Positions 46,851-58,670 of a stretch of DNA of 64,000 bases are shown here, piece by piece; within the stretch, counting starts at the first letter, position 1; each line of letters begins with the position of its first letter. Origin of the DNA: Megalobrama amblycephala. Lineage: Eukaryota > Chordata > Actinopteri > Cypriniformes > Xenocyprididae. The position numbers and the translations under genes were made by a program. The stretch covers positions 52,396,579 through 52,460,578 of the forward strand of contig NC_063045.1 in NCBI RefSeq assembly GCF_018812025.1, read 5' to 3'. The notes under the pieces were generated by a model that saw nothing but the letters and a program-made list of their open reading frames with translations, was not told where the DNA came from and did no database searches.

Positions 46851-47179
46851 TCTATAATAAAAACAACATAGTATTTTAATTAATTAAATATTATGTATAT
46901 ATTACATATTACTTCTAAACAAACAATATTTAGTCTGATTATTCTTACATTGCCGTTTAAGCAATGTATTAAGTCGCAATTCCAGAATTCCAGTTTTAAA
47001 AATGGCAACCAAGTTTAATATACACAAAATATTGAGAAAGAGCATGATTAAACATGACTGAAACCCTGAATAAGATCTGTTGATCCAAGATAGACTAAAC
47101 ATGTGCAAACGTCCCACAGGGAAACTATTGCTCACCGATTACTTTTTCATAGATCAAAAGACTTCATGAGGTTCTCAGT

Positions 47180-48054
47180 AGTGGTTAAACGGATCATTGT
47201 TGATCCGTACGGACCAAGCCCCGCGGTTCGGCACGCATGTGATTCGAGGATCGATTGCAAGTTTAACCGCAATAGAGTGAAAGGTTATTATTTGCATGTG
47301 TTTTGTCTTGCTAGTTTACACATTAAATAGATATAAAACCATTCCAGTGCTAGAAGAGGCAAAAGAGGATTTAATTCGGTATCGCACGCCACGCTGTTAT
47401 CGGTGAGCACAGACGCACATACAAGGCTCGCGCGCACACAGAGAGAGAGAGAGGCGCGTTTCAGATAGCTCGCAAACTCCAAATTGATTTCTCTTTCGCA
47501 TCCTCAATGCACTTGGATGGACACATAGACGCATTATGTCAGTCAAAATAACCCTCTCTGCAAGTATTCTCGTAAACACATTCGGTTATGTTAATTGAAC
47601 GAGGTGAGAATTCGGATGTGTATTTATCAGATGTGTGCGTGCATGGGGTCTTATAAAAACCTGCTGTTGTCTGTCATGTAAATCAAACAACAAAACACAG
47701 CTTTAACAAAGATTAAATTTATCCAGTGAACAGTGTTATTTTACATTTAATTATTACATTTTTGTATACTAAAATTAATACTTTATTTGTAACTTTGTTG
47801 TATTTATCAATGCTTGTAACTGATGTACAGTATTTGTTCTTTTTACAGTCTGTTGCTTTTAATAATGTATTAGTCAGGCTAGTAGTTTCTGTGGTATCGG
47901 AATAGTTAAAGTGGGCTAAGTAATAAATGCAGTTACCCCCCCAACCTCCAAATTTAAAAAAAAAAAATTTGTGCTGATCCGAAAAATGATCCGATCCATG
48001 ACTTAATAACAGTGATATGATCCGAACCGTGAGTTTTGTGATCCGTTGAACCAC
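47180..48054. mobile_element. TIR element with 8-bp target duplication
   Basis: The ends AGTGGTTAAACGGATCA and TGATCCGTTGAACCAC are inverted copies. TTCTCAGT flanks both sides (47172-47179 and 48055-48062). An 8-bp duplication points to hAT. It is 875 bp and non-coding. The left third has GATCCGTACGGACC-like and GCACGCATGTGATTCG words. Confidence 0.78.
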
Positions 48055-48229
48055 TTCTCAGTGCTTTATATTTCAGTATCAAGTATCGTTATCAACTTTG
48101 AATAAGTATCAACTTCTGTTATTTCTATCAAAATTAAAAGAAGAAACAAATGAGACAACAGTGATGAAAAATATTTAAGTTCATACTGAAATCTCTGACT
48201 TTTGATTGCAGACTTTCATATTATGGCTA

Positions 48230-48390
48230 TTCCGCAGTTTATATTGTTATCTTCTGAAACTGTAATGGAGACACATGTGAGATTATTGGGGAAAAATTAG
48301 ACAAAAGTCTCCTCGTGTAATCTCACTGCAGTCTAGGAGAAACAATTGACATATATAAAGAAACACAATGATTTTTCTTTCCTACTGGCT
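48230..48390 (+). repeat. Dispersed repeat, partner of 56620-56775
   Basis: It shares TCTGAAACT, GACACATGTGAG, TAATCTCACTGC and AGGAGAAAC in the same order with 56620-56775 on the same strand. No terminal structure was found. Confidence 0.6.
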
Positions 48391-50658
48391 GTGAAAACAC
48401 TTCATCGGTCACGTATGAATATAGTAAACGGCTCGGGTCTATAAACCGGATATGTCGACCCCAGACCTCACTGGATTCTGCCTCCCAGCCCCCCGTCTCT
48501 CCATTACAGTGTCAACATCAAAGGCATTTTTCAGTGTGCTAGTCACACAATGCTCTCTCTCTCACTACCTCTACACACAGAGATACACAAACACACGCAC
48601 ACACAAATACACTGTAACAAATTCAGTCTTTGGTAAATACCCTAACGTCGTGTTACGAACGGGACGGCTATAATTAACAGTGTAAGACGCCAGTCTGCCA
48701 GTGTGGGCGGCGTGCCAGTGGATCAGCCCTAATTACTGTATTCATTTTGTCAGGCCCATTCAGTTCACAGCTCTCTCTGACCAGCCCTGGCAGCCAATGA
48801 AATCTCTGGACACTAACATCACAACGTCCAGAGGCCAACCAGCCGTCCCCTTTAAGGCAACATCAAAGCCAGTGAAGGAGCAAAAATCAAAATGGCTGAT
48901 GCACACACAGCAAAAAAAAAAAAAAAAAAAAAAAAGACACACTTTACTTCAACTGACTCAATGTTCTTTGTAGTGGCCTTTGACGCTGAGATTCAGCAGA
49001 TGAAATATCAATGCGCAAGTAGACAATATGATAGAACTTCTCACTAGATTAATGCCAGAATTTAAGAATTAGCTCTTTAAATTCATGAGTTGGACTGTAT
49101 TGTTCACAACCCACAGGAAGTTGAATTGGAATGGTAGAAAGAGGAATTTACTAAATTTCAATTCAAAGAAAATATACATTTTTCGACAAAATAATTATTT
49201 TTAATTAATTATGACTATTTATTCCCTGATATGTACTTTTTTGCATTGGATTTCTAAAAAAAAAAAATAATAATTATAACTTTTTTTTTTTAAATGAAAG
49301 TTAATTTATTAAACAATTAAAAAATGTAAAAAAAATATATATAAATAAATATATATATATGGGTGTTTTTTCAAATACTGAATTTTATTAATATCAAGTA
49401 ATGTTTAATATCTTAGTATTTTGTGTATGTTAATGAGTTATTCATACTAAAAATATAATTATTTAAAAAAAAAATTATTATAAAGTACACTTATATCAGT
49501 CACATGAGTTTCTTTGAATTTTATTCCATTTTAGATAAACTTCCTTGAACTTCCTTAGTAAAACATTCTCAATTTAATTGTAAATGACACACAAGGCTGT
49601 TTATCATATAAAACATCAAATAAAGTCAGTATATTCAATGAAAATTAACCATATTTCAATTCTTAATACACATTTCTGATCTTACGAATGTTTCATCAGT
49701 GCACAAAAGTTAAAAAAATAAATAAATAGTAATCTTTTATTGCGACTTTCCTTTAAAGGAATTTTCAAGCCCTATCCTCCAACCACCTGCCATATAGAGA
49801 CCGACCACTTTTCACTATCTAATGAAATCTTTATATATAATATCAAGTCCCACCCTACATTTTTGTAATTGAATATTGTTTAACTCAAAAAAATGCCACA
49901 TTACGGAGGTTGAGAACACCTTGTATGTTCACTTTTACCATCTGTGTGGTTCATTCATCATCAAACACTCAGCGTAAAGTTTAAATGCGCTCTTCAAGTT
50001 ATAGTGTTTGCATATGGTGCAACACTCTCAGCAAAAATGCAAAAAATTTGATTTTTATCAATGGTGTCTAATGCACAAACTCAAAATATGTGAGCTAGAG
50101 GGGAGGGAATGCACATGACCTTATGAAAATATTTCCATCATGCAGGCAGCTCTGAATATAATTTCAGTGCCGACACACTGGTCTCTTTCAGTCTCCATCA
50201 CATCCTATTTAAAACTCCATCTAAATGAGCATGCGAAAGCTAAACGAAAATAGGGCCAAATGCTGTGGTTGTTTGGGTTAAATATTTATGCGTTCGAAAA
50301 AAAAAAGACAAAATGAAGTGATCTGTGGCAAATTTAACGGCTGCTTAGGATTATTTATTTCACAGGTGCACGCCGAGCAAAACACAGACGTTACGTAATC
50401 GGTTGGAAAATAACGGGTCATCCTAACAAATCCCTATCTGTCACATTGACATCACATAGCGGACAATAAACTTTTCAACCTGCATCCTGAGGCGAAGCAG
50501 AACCATGAAGGAGCTACATAAATAACAAGTCAATAACAATTACACAACAGCAGTGGAACATTAGTAGACTGAAAATGGAAACGGATATGGAGAGACAGAG
50601 AAACAAAAATGGCAATTCATCTGTCTACATATATACAGACATGTTTTGAAAACTTTAA

Positions 50659-51873
50659 ACGCACAGTTCATCCAAACGTGAAAATTGTGTCATTATTTCC
50701 TCATGTCATTCCAAACCTGTATGATTTTCACAAAAGGCGGCATTTTAAATAACACACTGCTCACTCTATTCTGTGCATTTACAATGAATATGGACTGGAG
50801 ATTTCAAGTTTCAAAAAGTACACAAATGCACCACAAAGCATCGTAAAAAAAATTTCAAAAAACCTGTGTGCTATATTTCAAGTCTTCTGAAGCCATTAGA
50901 GTGTTGCGTGACTAACAAACCAAAAAACAAAACAAAACAAAATACACACACACTAATATTCCCCTAAAGTGGGCTGTTAATGCTGGAGTCAGTGAGTGGA
51001 ACTTAAAGTCAGCATGAAATCAAAATTGGCCCTATTTTATTTGTTAGCACACATAACTAATCTTGTGGTAAACAATTCATCATTGCAAGTTAATCCACAA
51101 TTATTTTTTTTGCCTTCGTAATCTTTAATCAATGACCTGATCATGACATCAGTTTGACTGCTTGGGTAGAGCATTGCTTTAAACTGTTGAATGGAAAGCC
51201 TACTTTTCTAGAGCCAATCAATTCCCAGCATGAAAATATAAGCCACACCCTCTATTTAACTCATTCAGTATTTTTCCATTTCACTAAGAAAATACATCAC
51301 AATACTGTAGGTTAAGTAGGTTACCGGTTCACGCTGATTTTAAGAACTGAATCAGTCCAATTCATGAACAAATAATTATACTGTGGATCAGAGATTTATT
51401 AAAAAGATTTGTTTGAAAAGTAAAATTTGTTCAGTTCATTTGGTTGGCATGTAGCGTACATATTTCGTATAGCAAATTTAAATATGACATTTGTCAATTA
51501 TACATTTTATTATATTACATATTGTATGACCATTATTATTAAAATATAATTAAATCCATGAAAATCTATTAAACTTACAAAATTTGATATTGCAAACTAA
51601 ATTCTACCATATTAAAACCACATTTACAAATACATTTTAGAATTATAGACCCAAAAATGATGAATGCATAAAACTTATGTGATGAACATCATCCATCAGT
51701 ACATAAACATCTGAGCAAAAGCTAATGATTTTGCACACAAGTAGTTTTGGACTACCCACTTGACTTAATAAATCAAAAAAAGTCAGCAAAATTTCACCTT
51801 TTGTGATTCACAAAAGAAAGTTTTGCATGACAATCACATGACAGAATTTTCATTTTTGGGGCGATTTGTTCCC
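50659..51873. mobile_element. TTAA-flanked Angel-related element with internal insertion
   Basis: It begins ACGCACAGTTCATCCAAACG after TTAA (50655-50658) and ends TTTTCATTTTTGGGGCGATT then TGTTCCC before TTAA (51874-51877). The left part parallels 5313-5923 (TTCAAGTCTTCTGAAGCCAT). From about 51001 a different repeat starting AAAGTCAGCATGAAATCAAA is inserted. Its right boundary is uncertain. Confidence 0.6.
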
Positions 51874-52189
51874 TTAACTGGCGGAACCTGACGCAAATTT
51901 ACGAGTAAATTAAGCACAAACAGCTTCAACAGCTAAAAACAGCTGATACGACAAAGACCATCAAGGTTAGATTATGGCTTGCCTTGTGTCAGTAGAAACG
52001 GTACAGTAAGGTAGCCATGGCACATTAATTCCACATCCAGCAGTCCAGCCATTAAGGTAACTTTCCAACTTCCCTCATCAGAGATAGAATTTCCACCTCT
52101 CTGACTGAGGCCCTTGATGTCTTGCACCTTGGGTACCGGGCAGAGAAGTACTCAGATGGCCTTTTTTTTTTTTCTTTTTACAGGGTTCA

Positions 52190-52420
52190 CAGAATCTCCG
52201 AACGCGTGGCCTCCCAGCCAAAACCCCCAGCACGATTAATTTAGTAACGGGTTATTAAGCTCAGACATAAATTGCAGCCCTGGACATTTTAAATGGAAAA
52301 GGGGGACTGATTTATTGAGGCTCCGGAGACAAAACAGGTTTTTTATTTTCCATTTATTCATCGGCACTCTCTGGGAGTGGTAACTCGTGAGGAATTCGCA
52401 AAACGAGAGGCAGGAAAGAG
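52190..52420. promoter_or_regulatory. Candidate conserved non-coding block
   Basis: This is non-repetitive sequence with GATTAATTTAG, TTTATTCATC and similar homeodomain-like cores next to balanced-composition DNA. It is based only on composition and motifs. Confidence 0.25.
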
Positions 52421-54032
52421 GGAGCGAGAGGGAGGAGGGCAGGAGGCGACGGCAACCGTGATCAAAGATAGTGTAGGCCGGAGCACTGCGGTGCCCTTGA
52501 GTTCTCGACACCACAGATGGGTTGGCAGAGACTTCTCAAAACCAAATACAGTAAGGAATTATACGGATTTGCCGTTTGGAAGATTGGAGGCACCTGTCTG
52601 AAATCTTTACAAAAGCACTCTTAGGCTGATAAGGATATTATTAATCAAAGACTAAAAGAAAAGCCCAGGGTTATTTTGAACTCTAGATGTCTTCTGACAG
52701 CTGTCTGATGTCTCTTTCTCTTCTTTCTTTACCTTCATTATGACTGAATGATGCAATTACTACATCCTGATGACCGGCACTGTTCTGACCCATTAGATAC
52801 AAAATTTTGTCTACTGTAAAATACTAAATTTAAGACAAATAATCAGCAAGCACATAAATAAACAGCCTCAGACGACTGAACAAATGGTCAATAGATGCAG
52901 AATTTAGTATAACATTTGTATATAATATTGTATTTTTATACATTTTATACTGTTTTTTAATTTATTATATTACATATTGTATCATTATTATCATTACTAG
53001 TAGTATTAGTAGTAATACAATTAATATGAATAATATAATTTTATTAAATCAATTAATGTATTCAATAAAATTGCATAGGGCTAAATAATATAAAAGATAT
53101 TTGTACAAAATGCGATATTTCATACAATTTTCAGATTTCCTACTTAATTCCGCCATAAAAAAGGACAGATTCCATTGCTTTTGTTAAACATTCTATCTGG
53201 ATTTTTTTTTTTTTTTTAACAAATAAAATTTCAGTATAAAAGTCTCACAATCGATAAATGCGTCGTCACGAATGTCACTCAACAATGCATTGACGTAAAA
53301 GAAAGCTAACGCTCCATGAGATTCAAGATTTTGAGTCTGTAGTAGAGACAGAGTCTATAAACATCATATCCACACATTAAGAATAATCTGTTTCTAAACA
53401 GAACAAACATCTGATAACTATCCTGATCCAATAGTCGTGATGTTCTCCAACTGTCAGGGCATGTTTGTTTCAGAACTCTATCAGATCAGAGAGGGTTTTC
53501 AGTAAATAAAGAATCACTGATCCTTACTGTCTTGCTAACATGCATCGTCGGTTTTTCCTCTGGAACATGACCTCACAGACAACCCTATGGTCTGGACACG
53601 ACCGTTCGCCGCTATTCATGCAGACCAAGTATTCCCTAAATGGATAAACCATAATATCCTCTGGTTTCTCTGCCACTGACCTCTCTTACGAGGCCATGCC
53701 GAGTTTCAGACAAGTGCAAAATCCGAAAAGTAATCTAACAGCGTGGCCGTGCTCTAGAACTCAAGTGGAACAATTGCAATAACAAGAATGCAACTCTACA
53801 GGGTGCACATTTAAAATCATGTAAGCAGTAAAAATGAATGTAGATTGCAAGAAGAAGAATATCAACTGATATGAAAAGCCAAAACATGGTGCTTCACATG
53901 TACCCAGGAGACCAGGAAGTGCCAGTCCAGACATATGACAATTAGGCACTCAAATTCCCCTTCGCTCCACTACCTTTGAGCTTCCTATCATTTGGAGAAT
54001 CATCTCTCACTCCATTTCTCACTTTCGCTCAC

Positions 54033-54143
54033 CTCTGGAGTATTCTTCTTGAACTCGCGGCTTTGGTCGATGAGTTTTTTCCTGGACTGCTCGCTTTCAT
54101 CCTGTCTGTTGGCTAGGGCTGTGGCGGTGGCATCCAGTTCTTT
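54033..54143 (-). CDS. cux1: cux1 exon 2 (N-terminal coiled coil)
   Basis: This exon encodes 37 residues, starting [20 protein letters not shown] and ending REFKKNTPE. It matches the second coding exon of vertebrate CUX1/CASP almost residue for residue (human has [20 protein letters not shown]). CUX1 p200 is a CUT-homeodomain transcription factor; its splice form CASP is a Golgi coiled-coil membrane protein, and both use this segment. On the minus strand the acceptor is TGTCCTCAG before AAAGAACTG, and the donor is CCAGAG followed by GTGAGC, a near-consensus site. The exon is 111 nt, phase 0 at both ends, as expected. The first coding exon (expected to begin MAANVGSMFQYW) is not present up to 64000, so intron 1 exceeds 9.8 kb. 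CUX2 is less likely because its equivalent segment is much more divergent. The a/b paralogue is not resolved. Confidence 0.93.
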
Positions 54144-54354
54144 CTGAGGACAGACAAGGGAAACGATTCACGTGAGGTTCCAGAGCAACGATTTTAGTCA
54201 ATAAATGACATGACATCAGTGAGCAGTGCCTAAATATCAACCTTGAATTTACAGAATTGGCAATCATTTCAGTTTTCTGATTTTTAGAACCAATTTGTCT
54301 TTCCTATGACAATCAGATGAAAAGGGTAAATATGTAAAAGTTATAATTCTTTTA

Positions 54355-55115
54355 TTATTTAAAGATCATTGAAAAGAACCAGCTGATCCAATTTATAATG
54401 TCAACAAAAATAATTCAACAAGTTGGATTCAAAATGTCAACTTAACCAATTCATGAATGATTTGTTCAGTCTGAATTTTGAGAAAGGAAAAGAAAGCTTT
54501 ATTTCAATTATGAAGCATCGATAAGATCCAGTTGATTTGATTCACTAAATGATTCAGTGAGTTGGATTCAAATTGTCAGCTTAAAAATATATTTGTGAAT
54601 GAATTGCTCAGTTTGAATTGTGAATCAAATCAACTAATTTGTTGAAAAGAACCAGTTGATTCAATTCACAATTTGGGCTAAATTTAGTTAGTTGAATACA
54701 AACGCTGCATCCAAAATTGAATACTTCCCTGCTATATAGTATATGAAAAAGAGTATGCCGAAAGAGTAGTATGTCCGAATACATAGTATCCGAAAAACAG
54801 TAGGCGAAAAGTCTACTACAAGATTCTCAAGTGCGCATTAGATGGACACTTTACAATCCCATAAGGGCACGGGAGGGGATTTATGAATGGAAGTGAAGCG
54901 ACGCAACTGACAATGGTAGGTCATGTGACAGTAACAACATGGTGGATGTAGTACATCCGCACTTTTTTCATACTACCCATATTCATACTAGTAGAGTGTA
55001 CGTAAATTCAAATGCAGTACCTACTCAGTACGCAATTTTAGACGCTGTGAACATGTCAACTGATTTGTAAATGAATCATTCAGCCCAAACTGTGAATCAG
55101 ATCAACTGTTTCAAA
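54355..55115. repeat. Degenerate tandem array interrupted by a TIR element
   Basis: Variants of GAACCAGTTGATTCAATTCA and GAATGATTTGTTCAGTCTGA alternate over 54355-54702 and resume at 55046-55115 (AACTGATTTGTAAATGAATC). Between them lies 54703-55045, with CGCTGCATCCAAAATTGAAT at the left and the near-inverse CGCAATTTTAGACGC at the right. Further array-like words occur at 56160-56300. Confidence 0.6.
54703..55045. mobile_element. Short TIR element inside the tandem array
   Basis: Terminal words GCATCCAAAATTG and CGCAATTTTAGACGC are imperfect inverses. Internal sequence contains AGTATGTCCGAATACATAGT and ACATCCGCACTTTTTTCATA. No target duplication could be fixed. It is 343 bp and non-coding. Confidence 0.55.
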
Positions 55116-56619
55116 ATTACTACTTGGCACCACTCTATAATGAGGTTGGCAATACCAATTTTTTTGTCCACAAGCACAGTCATCGACCTCAGACCTGTCG
55201 CACCCGCCATGACCAAAAGCTGTAAAAACAATACGAAAGTAGCTTCACACCAAACAACACGTCTATTTTGCAGAAAACACGTGTTTTATAAGGTGTGACA
55301 ATACTGCTCGGTATGCACCTGCAGGCATAATTCAGCCATAAACCACTCACTCAAAGGGACCAATCAGAAGCACAGAAAGTTGCGACAAACACACCGTGAT
55401 TGGCCACCGCATCCATCAGTCACCTACAACACCCTGCAGTCCCACCCTCGATGGGCCTCATGAAAAGTCAGCAGTCTGCGGTCCCTGCCGTCCCACTCCT
55501 CTCCTCTCAACAGCAGGGAGCTGAGCTAAAGAATATCGTCTGACATCTGGGAGCCAGATGCTGGGAACAAATCAACTTAATTAGGCTGGAACTCTGTGCG
55601 CCAGACTCCCCAAACCTCCAACACAACAACTGGGGGGCTGAGTCACCACAGTCTCGCCCCAGTTTTACTCTCCTCTGTTATTATCACCTCCTCCTTCCAC
55701 ATAGGAAGACACATGGCTCCGCAAAGCACTCTGACGGAGCGTCGTTCGGCTAGTCTGGCAAGGTAAAAGCACGAGGGCTGATCTCCAGGGACGAATCTGG
55801 TTTTAAAATACCATCCCTAGAGACGGGTGTGGATCATTGGTTTCTGGGTCAATGGGACATGTTTTAGATAAAAACGTCATGCTATGTAAGTGGGATATGG
55901 TTCTGCTCTTCCTAAACGACTTGTTATTAAAACAAGCAGCGAGACTGTGACGGAAATAAATTGTGACATAATGCATTTACCCTAACAATGCACTGACGTG
56001 ACATGTACGCACGGTATGCGAGCACTATTAAGGGTAGCTTATATACATTACCTCTCCATAATCATGATATATATTCTTGTCCTACACCATAATGCGATTT
56101 GTGCAGCCAAAATTACAGGAAATATGAATCATAATACAGTAAAGATTACGCTTCCAAAATCGTTCTGAACTGTGAATCAGATATCAAGGGGTTCAATGAA
56201 AAGAATCTGTTTATTTGATTTACAATTTTGACTATTTAAACGATTAAGTGAGTTGCATTCAAAATATCAACTTCAGAACTGATTTGTGAATGTAATAATC
56301 ATGATATATATTCGTATCTTGCGCAATTTTTCAGGTTGTGCAAACAAAATTGCAGCAAATATAAATCGTAATACACTAAAAATTTGCGCTTTCAAAGCTT
56401 AGGAAGCGACTTCAGTGAAGTATCAACTTTGTCTCAGATGTTTCTCCTAAAATTCCTTGGGGAAAATAAAAATTCACACAAATGAGACTGCTGGCATTCA
56501 GAAACAGTATAGGGCGGGCTATAAAATTAATGTGCATATAACAGCGCAGATGATTGGTTTTGAAAGAATCAGAAATATTTCAATTTATGTTAAGGTCTTT
56601 GGTATCTGAGCACAGTTTG

Positions 56620-56775
56620 AGACTGTCTTTTCTGAAACTCCAAAAAAGACACATGTGAGTTTCCTGGGGTCTTTTCTTCTCAGAGACTTAATAAAAACTC
56701 TTCATTTAATCTCACTGCTGTCAAGGAGAAACGTTTGAGAGATTAAAGAGTGCAATTTTTCTTTCCTATTGGTAT
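56620..56775 (+). repeat. Dispersed repeat, partner of 48230-48390
   Basis: This is the same ordered words as the 48.2-kb copy, but in intron 1 rather than intron 2. The copies differ by many substitutions, so they are old. Confidence 0.6.
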
Positions 56776-56859
56776 CAATAGTGGTAATGCCCCCTGGGGT
56801 ATTCCATCCAGCCCCCCTGGTGTAGTTCAAGGAAGCCCTGTAGCCCTCCAATGAGAGTC

Positions 56860-57070
56860 GTTTATATAAAGGACCAAATTGTTCCCCATAATAGCTTTAT
56901 AATTTTCCTAATGGAAGAATTCTGCTGGCTCAGGCGGCGGTGCTTGTCTTAGTTAATTTGTTCGGTAGTAAACGCTGATGGAACAGATTACAGGGCTCCC
57001 CAGAGAGCCAGGCCCTGCCAGATACTATCAGCTGCATATGCAGCAGGGAAACGTCAGCGAGGCCTCTCTC
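56860..57070. promoter_or_regulatory. Candidate conserved non-coding block in intron 1
   Basis: Complex, repeat-free sequence: AATTCTGCTGGCTCAGGCGG at 56927, CTTAGTTAATTTGTTCGG at 56948, and the palindrome AGCTGCATATGCAGC (57029-57043, with an E-box-like CATATG). It is followed by a CT-rich run (57060-57100). Inference from composition only. Confidence 0.3.
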
Positions 57071-57681
57071 TCCCTGTCTCTCGCTCTCTCTCTCTGTATA
57101 GCTGCTGTTTTTTCTTCCCTCGTTCTCTCATAACCTATCTTTCTCACAGGCCATTAGATTTCCTCCTCTCTCTCTTTATAACTGCCAGTGTCGCTGTGCC
57201 ACAGAGCACCTGAGCACTCAAGAGGGTCAACAGCTCAGAGGCAGTCAGGAACAGATAAAAACAAAGCAAGATTCTAACACAGGTGAGAGGACGGCAGACA
57301 CACTTCTGTCATGGGAGCTGTACTGTAACTAAAAATGGTGGATATAATTCTGAACAAATGGGTTTATAATTCTGTTAGCAAGAAAAGCTGGTTAAGCGAA
57401 CACAAATAAAAAAAACATCATTCATTGTCATTGCACATTATTCCATCTTCGATAAAAAAAATATGTAAATCAAAATATAATTATTTTTACCACCTCTAAA
57501 ACAACTCATCAGTTTGGATGACATCAAGCCCTCCTATTTTTTTAACTCCACTCTTCCAACCTGGCTTCATTCTGATATGAAACAACCACTTTTCATGATT
57601 CATTCCATTCCCAATAGGTGAAATCTGGCCCTATATTTTTTATCATTTAACATCCTGTTTCTTTTTTTTTTTTTTTTAAGA

Positions 57682-58107
57682 ACTGCATGATATAAAATCA
57701 ATATGTCAAATCATGATTACTGTGATTTTTAAAGCAAAAGTTTGTTTTAACATTTGAAAATGAAGAAATTAAGAACAAATAATAGTATTTTGATTTTACA
57801 ATTATACTATAATACTTTTTTAACTCTTTTGTACAATAGTATTACTATATTTTTATTATTTTGTAGTATTTTTTAGTATAGTATACATTCTTTTATATTG
57901 ATTGGATCAAAAACTGTGGGAATATGGCCTATGAAACTCAAGTGGGCTCTGTTCACTTTGATTATTAAAAGAGGCTTGAGTTTGTTCTTGTAAAGAGTGA
58001 ACAGGAGCTTTTCCCAAATTGTTCAGCCCTATAAGGATGGTTTACACCCAAATGCTTTGGTGTTAAAATATCAAAATAATAGTTTTTCCCAATATCGTGC
58101 AGCCCTA
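57682..58107. mobile_element. TIR element, GGGCTGCACGAT type
   Basis: The left end AACTGCATGATATAAAATCA and right end CCCAATATCGTGCAGCCCTA are inverted relatives. A second GTTCAGCCCTATAAGG word at 58020 suggests a compound structure. It is related to the outer element at 37431-39833. Confidence 0.55.
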
Positions 58108-58494
58108 CAAAGTATCGAGGAAGTAGGCAGTAAGTTGCATGTATGCTGGAGCATGTGCACTACCCCACCAGACAGCGTCCAACAGTTTCAAACTTTTTTA
58201 AAAAGTCAACGGCAACACAAAAGTGGCACTGAGGCATTTTTGTGTGGAACAGAGATTGATTTTTCCTCCTCACTGCCCTTTTAAAAAAAGTTGTAAAAAG
58301 CCCCAAAATAAAAAATAAAAAAAATGTCCCGTGTACTCGAGTTAGCCAAAAAGATTTTACAGTTTGAGGTTTTTTATAGCTTGTCCTTTAATCATTTGGT
58401 CTAAAAAAAGGTGACCTGATTTCTGAAGGGTATGACTTTATACTTAGGTGAAAAAAACAATAAAGACAAGTGCGTGTGTATGTGTGTGTTTTGA

Positions 58495-58670
58495 AAGGCA
58501 CCAACGGCTGCCATTAGCACAGATAGAGCTAATCTATTTTTACGCCGGCATAGCCGTTAAGCCCTTTATCAAAGTCTTTGCTATTGCTGCTACCATTTAT
58601 AACAAACCTGCTTTGTGTGAGCAACTAATCTCAACGCTGACCCGCCGCTTTGAGCTCTGACTCTGTGTAC
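58495..58670. promoter_or_regulatory. Candidate conserved non-coding block in intron 1
   Basis: Complex sequence with ATTAGCACAGATAGAGCTAA and CCCTTTATCAAAGTCTTTGC (a TCF/LEF-like ATCAAAG core). It gives a chance 70-codon open frame, but composition and context suggest non-coding DNA. Confidence 0.28.

Larger units (their letters stand above)
26061..54032 (-). other. cux1: cux1 intron 2 (28 kb)
   Basis: This is the largest intron fully inside the window, 27,972 bp. It holds at least a dozen transposon-derived blocks, listed separately. Unassigned stretches longer than 300 bp where I see no clear element: 27460-27940 (AT-rich), 28150-29350, 30490-31030, 31115-32100, 32220-32640, 33130-33280, 33360-33870, 33950-35190 (includes a GC-balanced block 34385-34620), 35885-37150, 41400-42355, 43745-44790, 45145-46400, 46850-47170, 48400-50650 (AT-rich at 49200-49750) and 51880-54030. 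Poly-A or poly-T runs sit near 34772, 36206, 36704, 41762, 44955 and 48911. Confidence 0.6.
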
